DNA of 64,000 nt from VXYL01 sp965199915 (GCA_965199915.1 OZ241348.1:3782001-3846000), one strand, 5' to 3'; shown: positions 45,508 through 55,885, counted from the stretch's first letter. Numbers and translations: made by a program. Notes: a model not told the origin generated them from the sequence alone.

Positions 45508-47358
45508 TCAGCGCGCCGCCGCCAGCCACTCCAACGCGCCACTTGTCGCCTGCCACTCGCCGCGCATGTTGCGACGGTACTGCCATGCCTGGTCGTCGCT
45601 GCCAATCACCATGTCGTGCTCTCCGGCCTTGGACTTGGAAGGCTTCTTTTCCAGCAAGTAGCGGGCCACCAAAGGCAGGCGTTCGATGGCTTGGCGCAGC
45701 GCCGCATCCGCTTCGTCCATTCGCGACAGCCGGTACAACGCCAGCGGCAGGCCGTAGGCCGTTTCGGCGAACATGTCGTTGGGGTAGCGGCGCGCGACTT
45801 CGTACGCCTCGGCGTTTTGGTCGGTGGCGAACAGGTAGTTCACGAACTCGGTGCGCAGCCCATGATTGTCGTTGCGGTTCAACCGCAGGTACAAACGCAC
45901 CCAAGACACTTTCAGGTTGTCTTCGCCGTCTTCGCTCCAGTCCTCGTTGGCGATCGCTTGGAACAACAGGCGCAGCGGCGGGCGGTTCTCCTCCACCACC
46001 CAAGGCAAGGCGCCGGCGCACGTCGCCGGCCAATGTCGTTCCAACATGGCGACGGCGCGCGGCAAGAGGGTTTCGTAGGCCATGTCCGCGGCCGCGTCAT
46101 CGTCCACGTTGAGCAGCAGCATGACCAAGTCGTCAAGGACGGAAAAGCTGTCCAGCGCCTCGGGATGGTCTTGGAGCCACGGCAGCCAATCCGCCATGTT
46201 GACCAGCATCTCTTCTTCCTCGCCGGTGGACAGATCGATGGAAAACGGCTTGCCGGCGCCGCTGCGTTCGCTCCACTCCTGTTCCAGCGCGGCGGCGGCG
46301 GCGCTCGGTCGTGGCGAGTGCGCGTCTTGCCGCGCGCCGTTCTTGAGCTTCTTAATGCGTCGCCACCGCAGCTTGGGCAGCGGTCTCTCGGCGGCGCGCT
46401 CGAGCCAAGCGAGCAATCTCTCCAAGTTGTCGTCAAGATCCTGCTCGTCATGTTCTTCGCCCAGTTCGCGCGCCGCACGGTGTGGATTGACTTTGAAGCG
46501 GCGAATGGCGGCGAGCGAATCCTCGCCCACGTCCGGATCATTGGCCAGCCGCGCCAACCAAGAGTCGGCGCGCTTCATCAAGTGCTCGTAGCGGCATTCG
46601 ACGGACAGCATGATGAGCTCGATCAACGCCACCGCCGGGTCTCCCGGCTGCGCTTTGTCGGCCTTCCGCCAAGCGCGCCAGGCTTCATCAACGTCGCCAC
46701 GGTCGTGGCGGGTGGAGGCGAGGCGCAGATTCGCCACGCAGCGGACGGCGTTGTTCGGGCAATCGGTGAGCCGCGCCAACAGCGCGTCTTTTTTCGCTGT
46801 GGTGCCGCGCAAGGCATCGTATGCGTCGCACAGCCACTGCACCGCCTCGGCCAGCTGGGCATTCGGATGCTCGCCCGGCGCGAAGCGCGGCTCGAGCAGC
46901 TCGACCAGCGCTTTCCATTGGCGCTCTTCCAAGAGCCACTCGCCGACGTACAACACGCCCACGGTCGGAAGTCGATCGGCCGCCGCAAGCCAGTAGTCGA
47001 CCGGTTGGGTGCGCACGAACAGCGGCCAAAGCATGTCGCGCGGGTACTCGCCCATTTGCGCGTATTCCGCGCAGCAGTTCTTGAACTTGACGCCGGATCC
47101 GCAAGGACAGACGGCGTTTCGTTTCGGCGCCGGCAACGGCTTCGGGCGAAAGCGGTTCGATGGCAGCGGCACCGCGTTCCAGATGCTGCGCGCAATCCAG
47201 TAGGCGACCATCGCGTTGGCGTCCGGCGTTGGCCCTTTGAACACCTTGGGAAACGCTTCCGGCAGATGCTCGCGCGCCCACGTCAAGTAGGACAGCGCCG
47301 TGTCGTGCTGCGGGATCGCGGCCAATGCGGCGTTTTGAACCCGCGCCATTTCGTCCAT
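45508..47358 (-). CDS. SEC-C zinc-motif protein
   Basis: A 616-residue protein with the SEC-C zinc-binding motif CPCGSGVKFKNCC near residue 80, preceded by KRNAV, as in SecA tails and YchJ/YecA-type proteins. The remainder is mostly alpha-helical with TPR-like repetition (for example LYRLSRMDEADAALRQAI). There is an acidic middle region (LGEEHDEQDLDDN). Role unknown; such proteins may bind ribosomes or partner proteins. ATG at 47358 starts the gene; the longer frame upstream to 47463 reads as unrelated sequence. Confidence 0.78.
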   Translation of the reverse strand: MDEMARVQNAALAAIPQHDTALSYLTWAREHLPEAFPKVFKGPTPDANAMVAYWIARSIWNAVPLPSNRFRPKPLPAPKRNAVCPCGSGVKFKNCCAEYAQMGEYPRDMLWPLFVRTQPVDYWLAAADRLPTVGVLYVGEWLLEERQWKALVELLEPRFAPGEHPNAQLAEAVQWLCDAYDALRGTTAKKDALLARLTDCPNNAVRCVANLRLASTRHDRGDVDEAWRAWRKADKAQPGDPAVALIELIMLSVECRYEHLMKRADSWLARLANDPDVGEDSLAAIRRFKVNPHRAARELGEEHDEQDLDDNLERLLAWLERAAERPLPKLRWRRIKKLKNGARQDAHSPRPSAAAAALEQEWSERSGAGKPFSIDLSTGEEEEMLVNMADWLPWLQDHPEALDSFSVLDDLVMLLLNVDDDAAADMAYETLLPRAVAMLERHWPATCAGALPWVVEENRPPLRLLFQAIANEDWSEDGEDNLKVSWVRLYLRLNRNDNHGLRTEFVNYLFATDQNAEAYEVARRYPNDMFAETAYGLPLALYRLSRMDEADAALRQAIERLPLVARYLLEKKPSKSKAGEHDMVIGSDDQAWQYRRNMRGEWQATSGALEWLAAAR

Positions 47359-47690
47359 GTTTGCCTGCTCTCCCGTGGTACGGATCCAACGGCCCGCGCT
47401 GTTCGTCTTTGCGGCGGATGGCGTCGCCGGCAGCGACTGTCGCGATCGGTGCGACACTACCACATGGTGGCGGTTCGGCGCGCTTCAATCCTCGAAGTGC
47501 GGGCGCCGCGCTTGGGGCATCCGCGGCCGGTCGCCGGCGAGCGTTCGACCTCCGGTCAGGCGCAGCGCGACGCCCTATACTTGCGGTTGGCGCAAACTCC
47601 CTGCCGAGCGGCGCGACCGCAAGTCGCCAAACGGCCGGGATTCGGGTTGTCCGTTGTTGCGTGTGCCGCAACACCGCTTGCTTCGACATC
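47359..47690. other. Divergent intergenic region
   Basis: A 332-bp gap between the SEC-C gene (leftward) and the broken M28 peptidase gene (rightward). I see no credible ORF, tRNA or repeat in it. It should hold the promoters of both. Confidence 0.5.
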
Positions 47691-49897
47691 ATGGGAACCA
47701 CAGTGAAACGTCTCCCCTTGGCGGTGCTCGCCTTCACAGCCACCCCGCACCTCCATGCACAGCCGGACGCGCAAGCGGCGGCCGGCGAGGGGGGCGAGGC
47801 GCGGTTCTTGAGCCAGGCGCGCCAGCTCACCTACGAGGGCCGGCGCGCCGGCGAGGGGTACTTCGGGGCGGACGGGCAAGCGATGGTCTTTCAAAGCGAG
47901 CGCGAACCCGGCAACCCGTTCTTTCAGATTTACCACCTCGACTTGACCACCGGAGACAGCCGGCGGGTCTCTCCCGGCATCGGCAAAACGACCTGCGCGT
48001 TCCTGCGACCGGACGGCGAGGCAGTGCTGTTCGCGTCCTCGCACCTGGATCCCGACGCCGCGGCGCGTCGACGGAACCGACGTGCGCCGGCTCACGGATT
48101 TCAATTCCATGTCTTGGGCGCCGTTCCTGCATCCGTCGGGCGAGTACGCCATTTTCACTTCCAACAAGCACGGGTTCGCAAACTTCGAGTTGTTTCTCGT
48201 CGATGCCGAAGGGCGGCGGATGCCGGTGCGCGTCACCTTCACGGACGGGTTCGACGGCTTGGCGTCTTTCTCGCCGGATGGCCGGCGGTTGAGCTGGACG
48301 AGCAATCGCACCGCCGACGGCGCCTCCCAGCTCTTCCTCTCGGATTGGAACCACGACGCCGCGCGCGCCGCGCTCGCGGCGTCCCCAAGCGGAGACGAAC
48401 TTCCGCCCGCTGTCGTTCAGCGCCGATGGCGAAGTGGAAGGCGAGGTGGTGTTCGCCGGCTACGGATTGTCGGTTCCCGGTCCGCTCGGCACGGGCTACG
48501 ACTCGTTCGCCAATTTGGACTTGACGGACAAGATCGCGCTGGTGTTGCGCTATGTCCCAGAAGGCGCCGAGGCCAAGCGGCGTCAAGAGCTGAACCGCTA
48601 CGCCGGCCTGCGCTACAAGGCGCTGCTTGCCCGCGAGCGCGGCGCAAAGGCGATCCTAGTGGCGACGGGCCCCAACTCGCCCAACGCCGGGGCGCTGGCG
48701 CCGATGCGCTTCGACAACAGTTTGGCGGATTCCGGCATCGTTGCGCTGTCCGTGGATCTCGCCGTCGCCGAGCACCTGTTCGCCGCCGCGAGCAAAGACT
48801 TGGCGGCGACGCAAACCGCCCTCGACCAAGAGACGCCGCACTTCCAAGGTGGCTTTCCACTGGGCGTTGCGGCCTCCGCGCGCGTTGGCATCAAGCGCAT
48901 TGAGAAGCCGGACCGCAACGTGGTGGCGCTGTTGCCGCCCACGCCACCACATGCGGGCGAGAAACCTCCACCACCGGAGGAGTATGTGCTGGTGGGCGCG
49001 CACTACGATCACATCGGGCGCGGCGCGGTTGGCTCGCTGGCGGACAAGGACGAGCAGGGCGAAGTACACAACGGCGCGGACGACAACGCCTCCGGCACGG
49101 CCATCGTGTTGCGCCTGGCGCAGCTGCTCTCGAACACGCAACCGCGCCGCCGCGGCATCGTCTTCGCGCTGTGGTCCGGCGAGGAACTCGGCTTGGTCGG
49201 ATCGTCGCGGTTCGTCGCCAACCCGCCGCTGCCTCTCGACAAGGTGGTGGCGTATCTGAACTTCGACATGGTCGGGCGTTTGCGCGAGAACCGGCTGATC
49301 GTGCAAGGCGTTGGCTCGTCGAACCTGTGGCGGCGGGTCATCGAGCGGCGCAACGTGCCGGCGGGCTTCAACCTCACCCTGCAGGACGACCCCTATCTGC
49401 CCACGGACAGCACCGCCTTCTACCCGCGGAACGTGCCCGTGTTGAGCTTCTTCACCGGCAGCCACGAGCACTACAACCGCCCGTCCGACGACGCCGACAC
49501 GCTGAACTATGCAGGGATGGAGCGCATCGCGGCGTTCGCCGCGGCGCTCTTGAACGACGTGGCGAACCGCGAGGAGCGCCCGGACTTTGTGCAGGTGCAG
49601 CGCGCCGCCGGCCAAGGCAGCCGCGACAGCATGCGCGCCTACCTCGGCACGATTCCGGACTACGCCACCGAGGCGGCGGGCGTGAAGCTCTCGGGGGTGC
49701 GCGGCGGCGGCCCGGCGGACGACGCGGGCTTGCGGGGCGGCGACGTGATCGTCGAGTTTGGCGGACAAGCCATCGCCAACATCTACGACTACACCTACGC
49801 GCTCGACGCGGTGCGCATCGGCGAGCCGGTGCGCGTCGTGGTGGTGCGCGCCGGCGAGCGGATCGCCTTCAGCGTGGTGCCGGAAGCGCGCGAGTAG
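47691..49897 (+). pseudogene. M28-type peptidase with PDZ domain, broken by two internal deletions
   Basis: Three frames in succession carry one protein. Frame 1 from ATG 47691 encodes a signal peptide and a TolB-like propeller start (FQIYHLDLTTGDSRRVS, LRPDGEAVLFASSHLDPDAAARR). At about 48060 it jumps to a second frame that begins VDGTDVRRLTDFNSMSWAPFLHPSGEYAIFTSNKHGFANFELFLVDAEG, skipping middle propeller blades. At about 48390 it jumps to a third frame (NFRPLSFSADGEVEGEVVFAGYG), skipping the N-terminal part of the M28 domain. The third frame runs to 49897 and keeps the metal and catalytic residues (GAHYDHIG, NGADDNASGTA, LWSGEELGLVGS, FFTGSHEHY) and a C-terminal PDZ domain. Internal sequence is missing at both joints, so this is not simple frameshifting. 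Confidence 0.82.
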
Positions 49898-49965
49898 CCC
49901 GTCGCGCACTGGCGGTGCGCCGGCGGCGTTCGCGCAGCAAAACTCGAACGCGGCCAGTTCTCGCG

Positions 49966-52900
49966 TTATGCGGCGACGGTTTCCTCCGCAGTGCCGCTTT
50001 GCGCGGCTGGACGCCGCTTCGTCAAATTGCGAAGCAGCGACGAGCCCGATGCCATGTCGCCAAGGAGCAACACCGCCGGCACGAGGAACAGCACGCCGAC
50101 GCTGGCGAACACGAGGCCGGCGCCCAGACTGATCACCAGCGGCACCATGAACGCGGTCAATTCGCTCTTGTCGTAGAGCAGCGGCAACAGCCCCATGCAG
50201 GTGGTGACGGTGGTGAGCAGGATTGGGCGGGCGCGCTGCCGCGCCGCCGCGGCGATGGCCGCGATGGCGGGGAGACCCGCATCGCCGGCGCGAATGCGAT
50301 TGTAGCGGTGCAGCAGAATCAACGTGTCGTTCACCGCCACGCCGGTGGCGGCGACGATTCCGAAAAGAGACGGATTCGTCAGGTCGTAGCCGAGCACCAA
50401 GTGCCCGACGACGGCGCCGACAACCACCATGGGCAGACTCGCCAACGCCAACAACGGCTGCGCGAAGCTGCGTAGTTGCGACGCCAAGAGACCGTAGACG
50501 ACCAGCAACGCGAGAGGGAACGACCAGGACAGCGTGTCCGCCATCGCCGTGGCGTCGCGGGTGGCGCCGTGTTCCTGTATCGCGAGACCGGGATATTTGG
50601 CGAGCAACGCCGGCACGGCTTTCTCGATCTCGGAGGCGACTTCCAAGGAACCGGCCTCGTTCTCGTCGAACGAGCCGGTGACAATCGCGGCGCGCACGCG
50701 GTCGATGCGCCGCACCTGCTCGTAGTCGCGCGTTTCCGTGATGCGCGCCACCGTGGACAGGGGCACGCGCCCGGTCGGGGTGGCGATGCGCTCGTCGAGC
50801 AAGTCCCCCAGACGCCGACGGCGGTCGTCGGGATAGCGAACCACCACCTTGATTTCGTCGTGTCCGCGTTGGATGCGCTGCGCCTCAACGCCGAAAAACG
50901 CATTGTGCAAGTGGCCGGCCACTCGGGCCGCCGTCAACCCCGCCGCGTTGCCGGCCGAGGTCAGCTGCAGGTCGTAGCGCCGCTTGCCCGGCAGCATCGA
51001 GTCCTCGACCTCGCGCATGGCCGCAACACCGCTGTAGGCGCGCTTCAAGTCCGCGGTCGCTTGCGCCAACACGTCCTCGTCTTCGTGCAACAGCGCATGC
51101 GAGACGGGCGACGAAAACAGGGCGCCGGCCCCGGCCGCACTGAAAGAGACGGATCGCGCGCCGGGGATCTCTCCCGCGGCGCGGCGCCAGAGCCGTTGGA
51201 AGTCCGTGGAGAAAATGTCCCGCTCCGGCCGCAACGTCACTTCAACGGCGGCAAGGTGGGTGCCGGTCGAGCCGCTCTTGACGCCGTCATAGGACGCCTC
51301 CGGCCAGTGTTGTCCGACCAGCACGGCAACGGACTCGATCGTCGCGCCACCCGTTTCCTCGTCCGCGGAGCGGGCCGCCGCCGCGATGCGCCTCGCGGCG
51401 GCGGCGGTTGCCTCGAAGTGCGTACCCACCGGCATGGTCAACTTCGCTTCCAAACGGTCCGACCCGGTGGTGGAGGGAAAAGCGGTATAGCCGACGGCGC
51501 CGGTGCCAACCAACAGGGCGGTCGCCGCCAACGCGGCAAACACGGCCAGCACCGTCAGGTGCGGAAAGCGCACCGCCCACGCGATCGCGCGCACCACCTT
51601 GCCTTGCACAAACTGGTCGAACGCCACGCGGGATCGGGTTTGCCACTGCGCCAAGGGCGAACGGCTCCAAGGACGATCGCCCGTCAAATGCGCGGGCAGG
51701 ATGCAGAAGACTTCCAGCAGCGAGACGGCCAGCACCAATGCGATGACCACCGCGGAAGCGGCGAACAGTTGGCCCCAAGCATCGTCCAGCGGCAACAGCG
51801 CGGAAAAAGCAACGGCAGTGGTCAACGCCCCGAACGTGACCGGACCAGCCACGGCGCGAACTCCGGCAAGCGACGCATCGACACCCCGCAGGCCCAATTC
51901 GCGTTGCCTTGCGATGCTCTCCCCGATCACAACGGCGTCGTCGACGACAATGCCGGCGGCGATGAACAAACCGAACATCGTCAGCGCGTTGATGCTCATG
52001 CCGCTGGCGTCGAAAAACACGATCGAGCCCAAGAACGCGATGGGAATGCCCATCCCGATCCAAAACGCCATGCGCAGGTCGAAGATCGCAAGCAAGGTGA
52101 GGAATACCAGCACCACGCCGATGGTGACGTTGCGGCCGATGGTCGCCAAGCGATCGGAAATAATTTGGTTTTCGTCCTGCCACAGCGACACTTCGGTTCC
52201 CGCTGGCGGCGCGTAGTCCGCCAAGAACCGCTTGACTTGCGCTCCCACCTCCTGCGTCGATTGCCCCACCGCGGCGTCGACGCGAACAAAGATGTTCGCG
52301 CGCCCGTCGACCTCGTTGACGAGTTGCTCGTCCACGAAACCATCGCGCAGCTTTGCGACGTCGCCGAGCCGCACCAGCGACCCGTCCTCGCGGGCCACGA
52401 GGACGATGTCCTTGAACTCCTCGGCCCGGGTGCGTTGCGCGAAGGTGCTTATCAGGACCTCGCCGGCGTCCGTGCGCAGCTGACCACCGGACAGGTTGAA
52501 GGACGACCGCCGCACGGTGGTCGCGACGCCGGCGATTGTCAGTCCATGCCGGCGCAGGGCTTCCTCGCTCAACTCGATGCTGATTTCGCGATCGCGGGCG
52601 CCCTGCAAGGAGACCACCGACACTCCGGGCAGCCCCAACAGCGCGGACTTCAGCGTCTCCGCGTCCCGCCGCAAGCGGTCTTCGTCCAAGGTGGACGCGG
52701 AGACCGACAACGTCAGCACCTTGCGAAGCACTTCCGTGCGCAGAACTTCGGCCGGCTCCGCGTTGGGAGGGGGGAAGTTCTCGATGCGCTCCACCGCGGT
52801 GCGCACCGTGTTGAGAACATCCACCGGATCGGCGAACGCGCTCATTTCGACAACGACCTCGCCCACCCCTTCGGCGGCGGTGGAAAGCACGCGGTCGACG

Positions 52901-53199
52901 CCGACGATGCCGGAAACGCTCTCTTCGATGCGGCGGTTGATGTCTTCGTCGACCTCCTCCGGCGATGCTCCCGGATACGGCACCGTCACCGTTATGGTGC
53001 GTGGGTCGTATTCGGGGAAGCGCTCGATCGCGACCTTCGTGATGGCGAACACGCCGCCGCCGAGCAGCAGCAGCATGAGCACGTTGGCGGCAACGTGGTT
53101 GCGGGCGAAGTAGCCGATGATGCCGCCTTTGCCGTCCGCGCTCGCGGCGTTGCCGGGCCCGCCCGGCCCGCTCGCGCCGCTGGTTTCGGCGTCGTTCAT
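49966..53199 (-). CDS. RND efflux permease (AcrB/MexB-like)
   Basis: A 1077-residue inner-membrane proton-driven exporter of the resistance-nodulation-division superfamily. Twelve membrane helices and two large periplasmic loops are apparent; the TM4 proton-relay segment AAGIVVDDAVVIGE with paired Asp is intact, and TM1 opens NHVAANVLMLLLLGGG. The early PxPYPGASPEEVDEDINRRIEE fits the HAE-type. It forms a two-gene unit with the adaptor: its ATG at 53199 overlaps the adaptor stop as ATGA. No outer-membrane channel gene follows, so it must borrow one. Substrates unknown. Confidence 0.92.
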   Translation of the reverse strand: MNDAETSGASGPGGPGNAASADGKGGIIGYFARNHVAANVLMLLLLGGGVFAITKVAIERFPEYDPRTITVTVPYPGASPEEVDEDINRRIEESVSGIVGVDRVLSTAAEGVGEVVVEMSAFADPVDVLNTVRTAVERIENFPPPNAEPAEVLRTEVLRKVLTLSVSASTLDEDRLRRDAETLKSALLGLPGVSVVSLQGARDREISIELSEEALRRHGLTIAGVATTVRRSSFNLSGGQLRTDAGEVLISTFAQRTRAEEFKDIVLVAREDGSLVRLGDVAKLRDGFVDEQLVNEVDGRANIFVRVDAAVGQSTQEVGAQVKRFLADYAPPAGTEVSLWQDENQIISDRLATIGRNVTIGVVLVFLTLLAIFDLRMAFWIGMGIPIAFLGSIVFFDASGMSINALTMFGLFIAAGIVVDDAVVIGESIARQRELGLRGVDASLAGVRAVAGPVTFGALTTAVAFSALLPLDDAWGQLFAASAVVIALVLAVSLLEVFCILPAHLTGDRPWSRSPLAQWQTRSRVAFDQFVQGKVVRAIAWAVRFPHLTVLAVFAALAATALLVGTGAVGYTAFPSTTGSDRLEAKLTMPVGTHFEATAAAARRIAAAARSADEETGGATIESVAVLVGQHWPEASYDGVKSGSTGTHLAAVEVTLRPERDIFSTDFQRLWRRAAGEIPGARSVSFSAAGAGALFSSPVSHALLHEDEDVLAQATADLKRAYSGVAAMREVEDSMLPGKRRYDLQLTSAGNAAGLTAARVAGHLHNAFFGVEAQRIQRGHDEIKVVVRYPDDRRRRLGDLLDERIATPTGRVPLSTVARITETRDYEQVRRIDRVRAAIVTGSFDENEAGSLEVASEIEKAVPALLAKYPGLAIQEHGATRDATAMADTLSWSFPLALLVVYGLLASQLRSFAQPLLALASLPMVVVGAVVGHLVLGYDLTNPSLFGIVAATGVAVNDTLILLHRYNRIRAGDAGLPAIAAIAAAARQRARPILLTTVTTCMGLLPLLYDKSELTAFMVPLVISLGAGLVFASVGVLFLVPAVLLLGDMASGSSLLRNLTKRRPAAQSGTAEETVAA

Positions 53200-54374
53200 G
53201 GTTCGAGGTCCGCGGCGTTCACCGCTTTCACCGGCATGCCAGCGCGCGGATGCGCCACCGGTCCGATCACCACCCCCTCCTTGGGATCGAACGCCTCCAC
53301 CAGCCAACCAGCGCTGTTGCGCCCAAGCGAGCGGGGCGCGAAGGTTGTCAACGCGCCCGCTTCGACCAGCCAGACGCTGCCGGTGACCTGTTCGGCGGCC
53401 TCGGGCAGCACCATGACGTCGTCCATAGGCCGCCCGGCGAGAACGACGTTGACGAACGTGCCGGGACGGGGCAGATCCTCAAGGCCAAGGTCGTCGGCAA
53501 AAGCGAGATACAACGTGGCTTGGCGGCTTTGCCGGTCCACCACCGCCGAAACCCGCTCGACGACGACGTTGAAACCCCGCCCGTCGTGCGTCTGGGCGGT
53601 GGCCGGGTGTCCCATGATCGGCTCGAGCGCGGCTTGGTCCTGTTGGGAAATTTGCGCTTCCAAACGCATCGCGTCTTTGGCGAACACCTGCCCCAACGGC
53701 CTCGCCAAGCCCGCCACTTGGCCAACATGCAGGCCGCTGTTGCGCACCCAGCCGTCGAAGGGCAGCGAAATCGTTGTGCGGGCGAGATCGAGTTTCGCCT
53801 TCCGAACGGCCACTTCGGCCCGGTCGACCTGCGCTTGCGCACGGGCGATCTGTGGAATGCGCGCGACGAAGGAGGGCACTTCGACGCCGGGTTGCTCACG
53901 GCGGAATCGCGCTTGCTTCACTTCCGCTTTCGCGTGCTGCTTTTGCAGCCGCGCTTGCGCTTCCCGCAGCCGCGCCTCGGCCGCATCGAGACGGATTTCG
54001 TAGTCTTGGCGGTCGATCCGCACCAACGGTTGGCCGGCCGTGAAAGAGCCGCCGTTGCGCAAGGCCGGCGAAACGTAGACCACCTCGCCGGCCACTTGAC
54101 TGCCCAAGGCGACGCCACCCACCACCGTCACCACGCCGGTTGTCGTCACTTCGCGGGCGGCGCGGGTGGCGACCGGACGGATCACGCTGACAGTGGGCCG
54201 CGACGGCGTGGCCGTTGCCCGGCGATCCTCAAGGGACACTCCGGCCGGCGCCCGAGCGAAGTAAATGGCGACGATTACAACAACAAGAATGACCGCCAGC
54301 TGCACGGCGCCGGGAATGTCAAAGCCGGTCTTCCCTTCTCGCCCGACTGGCTGCGCATCGTTCTCTTCCGCCAC
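53196..54374 (-). CDS. RND periplasmic adaptor (membrane fusion protein)
   Basis: HlyD/AcrA-type adaptor linking the RND pump to an outer-membrane channel. The 392-residue protein has an N-terminal membrane anchor (about 22-42), a lipoyl-like half (VTTTGVVTVVGGVALGSQVAGEVVYVSP), a coiled-coil hairpin (EIRLDAAEARLREAQARLQKQHAKAEVKQARF) and a beta-barrel region. It precedes the permease and is coupled to it. Start ATG at 54374. Confidence 0.92.
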   Translation of the reverse strand: MAEENDAQPVGREGKTGFDIPGAVQLAVILVVVIVAIYFARAPAGVSLEDRRATATPSRPTVSVIRPVATRAAREVTTTGVVTVVGGVALGSQVAGEVVYVSPALRNGGSFTAGQPLVRIDRQDYEIRLDAAEARLREAQARLQKQHAKAEVKQARFRREQPGVEVPSFVARIPQIARAQAQVDRAEVAVRKAKLDLARTTISLPFDGWVRNSGLHVGQVAGLARPLGQVFAKDAMRLEAQISQQDQAALEPIMGHPATAQTHDGRGFNVVVERVSAVVDRQSRQATLYLAFADDLGLEDLPRPGTFVNVVLAGRPMDDVMVLPEAAEQVTGSVWLVEAGALTTFAPRSLGRNSAGWLVEAFDPKEGVVIGPVAHPRAGMPVKAVNAADLEP

Positions 54375-54442
54375 AGCAACCCTCCCGCACCACCGCGTCG
54401 CGGGCGAGTATAGACGACAGTGGCCGCCAACCGAAAAGAACT

Positions 54443-54517
54443 TGGAGCGGGAAACGGGATTCGAACCCGCGACCCCAACCTTGGCAAGGTTGTGCTCTAC
54501 CCCTGAGCTATTCCCGC
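54443..54517 (-). tRNA. tRNA-Gly (GCC)
   Basis: The minus strand reads GCGGGAATAGCTCAGGGGTA from 54517 and ends TTCCCGC-T-CCA. The acceptor stem GCGGGAA/TTCCCGC, the anticodon stem around TTGCCAA (anticodon GCC), and the T-arm GGTTCGAATCC are all intact; the CCA end is encoded. Length 75. Confidence 0.97.
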
Positions 54518-54581
54518 GCTAGCGCGCAGTGTACACGCTGCCGACGCAATGGCAATGGCCGAAAATCGCCGCTGCCCGGCG

Positions 54582-55544
54582 TCACATGCGCGGCATCACT
54601 TCGTCGGTCAAGAGCAGGAGGGTCTGGTGGCTCAGAATGGAAGCGAGGAGGTAGTCGAGCGGAATCTGCGCCTCCAAGCGCTTCAGCTCGTCCACCACTT
54701 TCGCCGGCGAGCCGTGGATGATCACCTCGTTGACGTAGCGCTCCACCCGCTCCGCCTTGGAAGGTGCCTTCGGCCCTGGCGGAGCGTAGGCGTCCAACGT
54801 CCACAAGGCGCCTCGGCGCGCCACCGCCTCGGCTTCCGCGTCGGTGGGGGCGATGGCGAGCAGGCGCGCCATCGGCGTGTCGCGGCGTTGCTCGAAACCG
54901 CGCTCCGCCAGCGCGGCTCGGTAGCTCGCGTACTTGCCGGCGATCTCTTCGTGGGTGGAATGCGGGTCCATCAAAATCGCGTGGCCTTGGCTGGCGGCCC
55001 AGTCGATGGCGTCCAGCGAGCTCGACGCGATCCAAGTGGGCAGGGGGTTCTGCAGCGGCTTCGGCAACACCTCCACATCGCGATAGTTCTGGAAACGACC
55101 GCGATAGGTGAGTGGCCCTTCGGCCCAAGCGCGCAGGACGATGTCCACGTTCTCTCGGAAACGGGCGCGGGAGTCGTCGTGGCCGACGCCGAACACCTCC
55201 ATCTCCTTGCGGTCGAAACCGCGTCCGGCACCCCAGTTGACGCGCCCGCCGGACAGGTTGTCGAGCAAGGCCACCTCTTCGGCCAAGCGCAGGGGATGGT
55301 AGAACGCCGCCAAACTGACGCCGGTGCCGATGCGCAGGTTGCGCGTGATGCCGGCGATGTGCATGCCCATGATGTGTACGGAAGGGCAGACGCTGTAGGT
55401 GGAGAAGTGGTGTTCCGCCAACCACACGGCGTCGTAGCCGGCGCCGTCCATGATGCGCACGCGCTCCAAAGCCCGCTCGTAGACCGTGCGGAGCGGCACG
55501 CGGCGGCCGGGCCAACTGAAGAACTGCAAGACGCCGAATTTCAC
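54582..55544 (-). CDS. Luciferase-like (LLM-class) flavin-dependent oxidoreductase
   Basis: A 320-residue TIM-barrel protein of the bacterial-luciferase-like family. Signature segments: VKFGVLQFF at the start, GYDAVWLAEHHFSTY, IGTGVSLAAFYHPLRLAEEVALLDNLSGGRVNWGAGRGF and TYRGRFQNYRDVEVLPKPLQ. Such enzymes use FMN or coenzyme F420; this cannot be decided by eye. I chose GTG at 55544, which overlaps the stop of the upstream small gene as GTGA and gives the conventional start; ATG at 55559 is an alternative. It may be a partner of the F420 genes at 25.7-28.8 kb, but this is only a suggestion. Confidence 0.87.
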   Translation of the reverse strand: MKFGVLQFFSWPGRRVPLRTVYERALERVRIMDGAGYDAVWLAEHHFSTYSVCPSVHIMGMHIAGITRNLRIGTGVSLAAFYHPLRLAEEVALLDNLSGGRVNWGAGRGFDRKEMEVFGVGHDDSRARFRENVDIVLRAWAEGPLTYRGRFQNYRDVEVLPKPLQNPLPTWIASSSLDAIDWAASQGHAILMDPHSTHEEIAGKYASYRAALAERGFEQRRDTPMARLLAIAPTDAEAEAVARRGALWTLDAYAPPGPKAPSKAERVERYVNEVIIHGSPAKVVDELKRLEAQIPLDYLLASILSHQTLLLLTDEVMPRM

Positions 55545-55885
55545 GCCGTGTCCACACATCGGGCGCCCTTGGGGCAGTCCCGCGGCCGCCCGCTCTCGGG
55601 CGCGCGGCCGGCCCGGGCGCGTGCTTTGGCGGCCTCTTCCGTCGCCACCGCCCGCAGGCGCTCGAACTCCCCCTCCTCCTCGCCTTCCTCGCCTTCCCCG
55701 CCCGCGCGGTGCAGCGACGGGAAGTTCTGGTTCGCGTACATCGCGTCCAGAATCTTCGCGACCTGCCGCACCGACCGCGGCGGCGGCGGGCTGACCGGCG
55801 GCAATTTCGCCACCACCGCGGCGCGGTGCCGAAAATACGCGACGTACTCCGCCGACGTTTGCGGGCTCTTGGTGTTGTCGTCCAT
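55541..55885 (-). CDS. Small protein of unknown function with acidic centre
   Basis: A 114-residue protein, coupled to the luciferase-like gene by a GTGA overlap. It has a helical N-terminus (TSAEYVAYFRHRAAVVAKLP), a segment VRQVAKILDAMYANQNF and an acidic run GGEGEEGEEEGEFE, then an Arg/Ala-rich tail. I recognise no family. Co-expression with the oxidoreductase is the only clue. The ATG at 55885 is the natural start. Confidence 0.62.
   Translation of the reverse strand: MDDNTKSPQTSAEYVAYFRHRAAVVAKLPPVSPPPPRSVRQVAKILDAMYANQNFPSLHRAGGEGEEGEEEGEFERLRAVATEEAAKARARAGRAPESGRPRDCPKGARCVDTA

Noticed and set aside
50476..54003. 1175-residue plus-strand ORF opposite the RND pump
   Set aside because: No motif and a random-looking composition; the antisense permease and adaptor account for the region.
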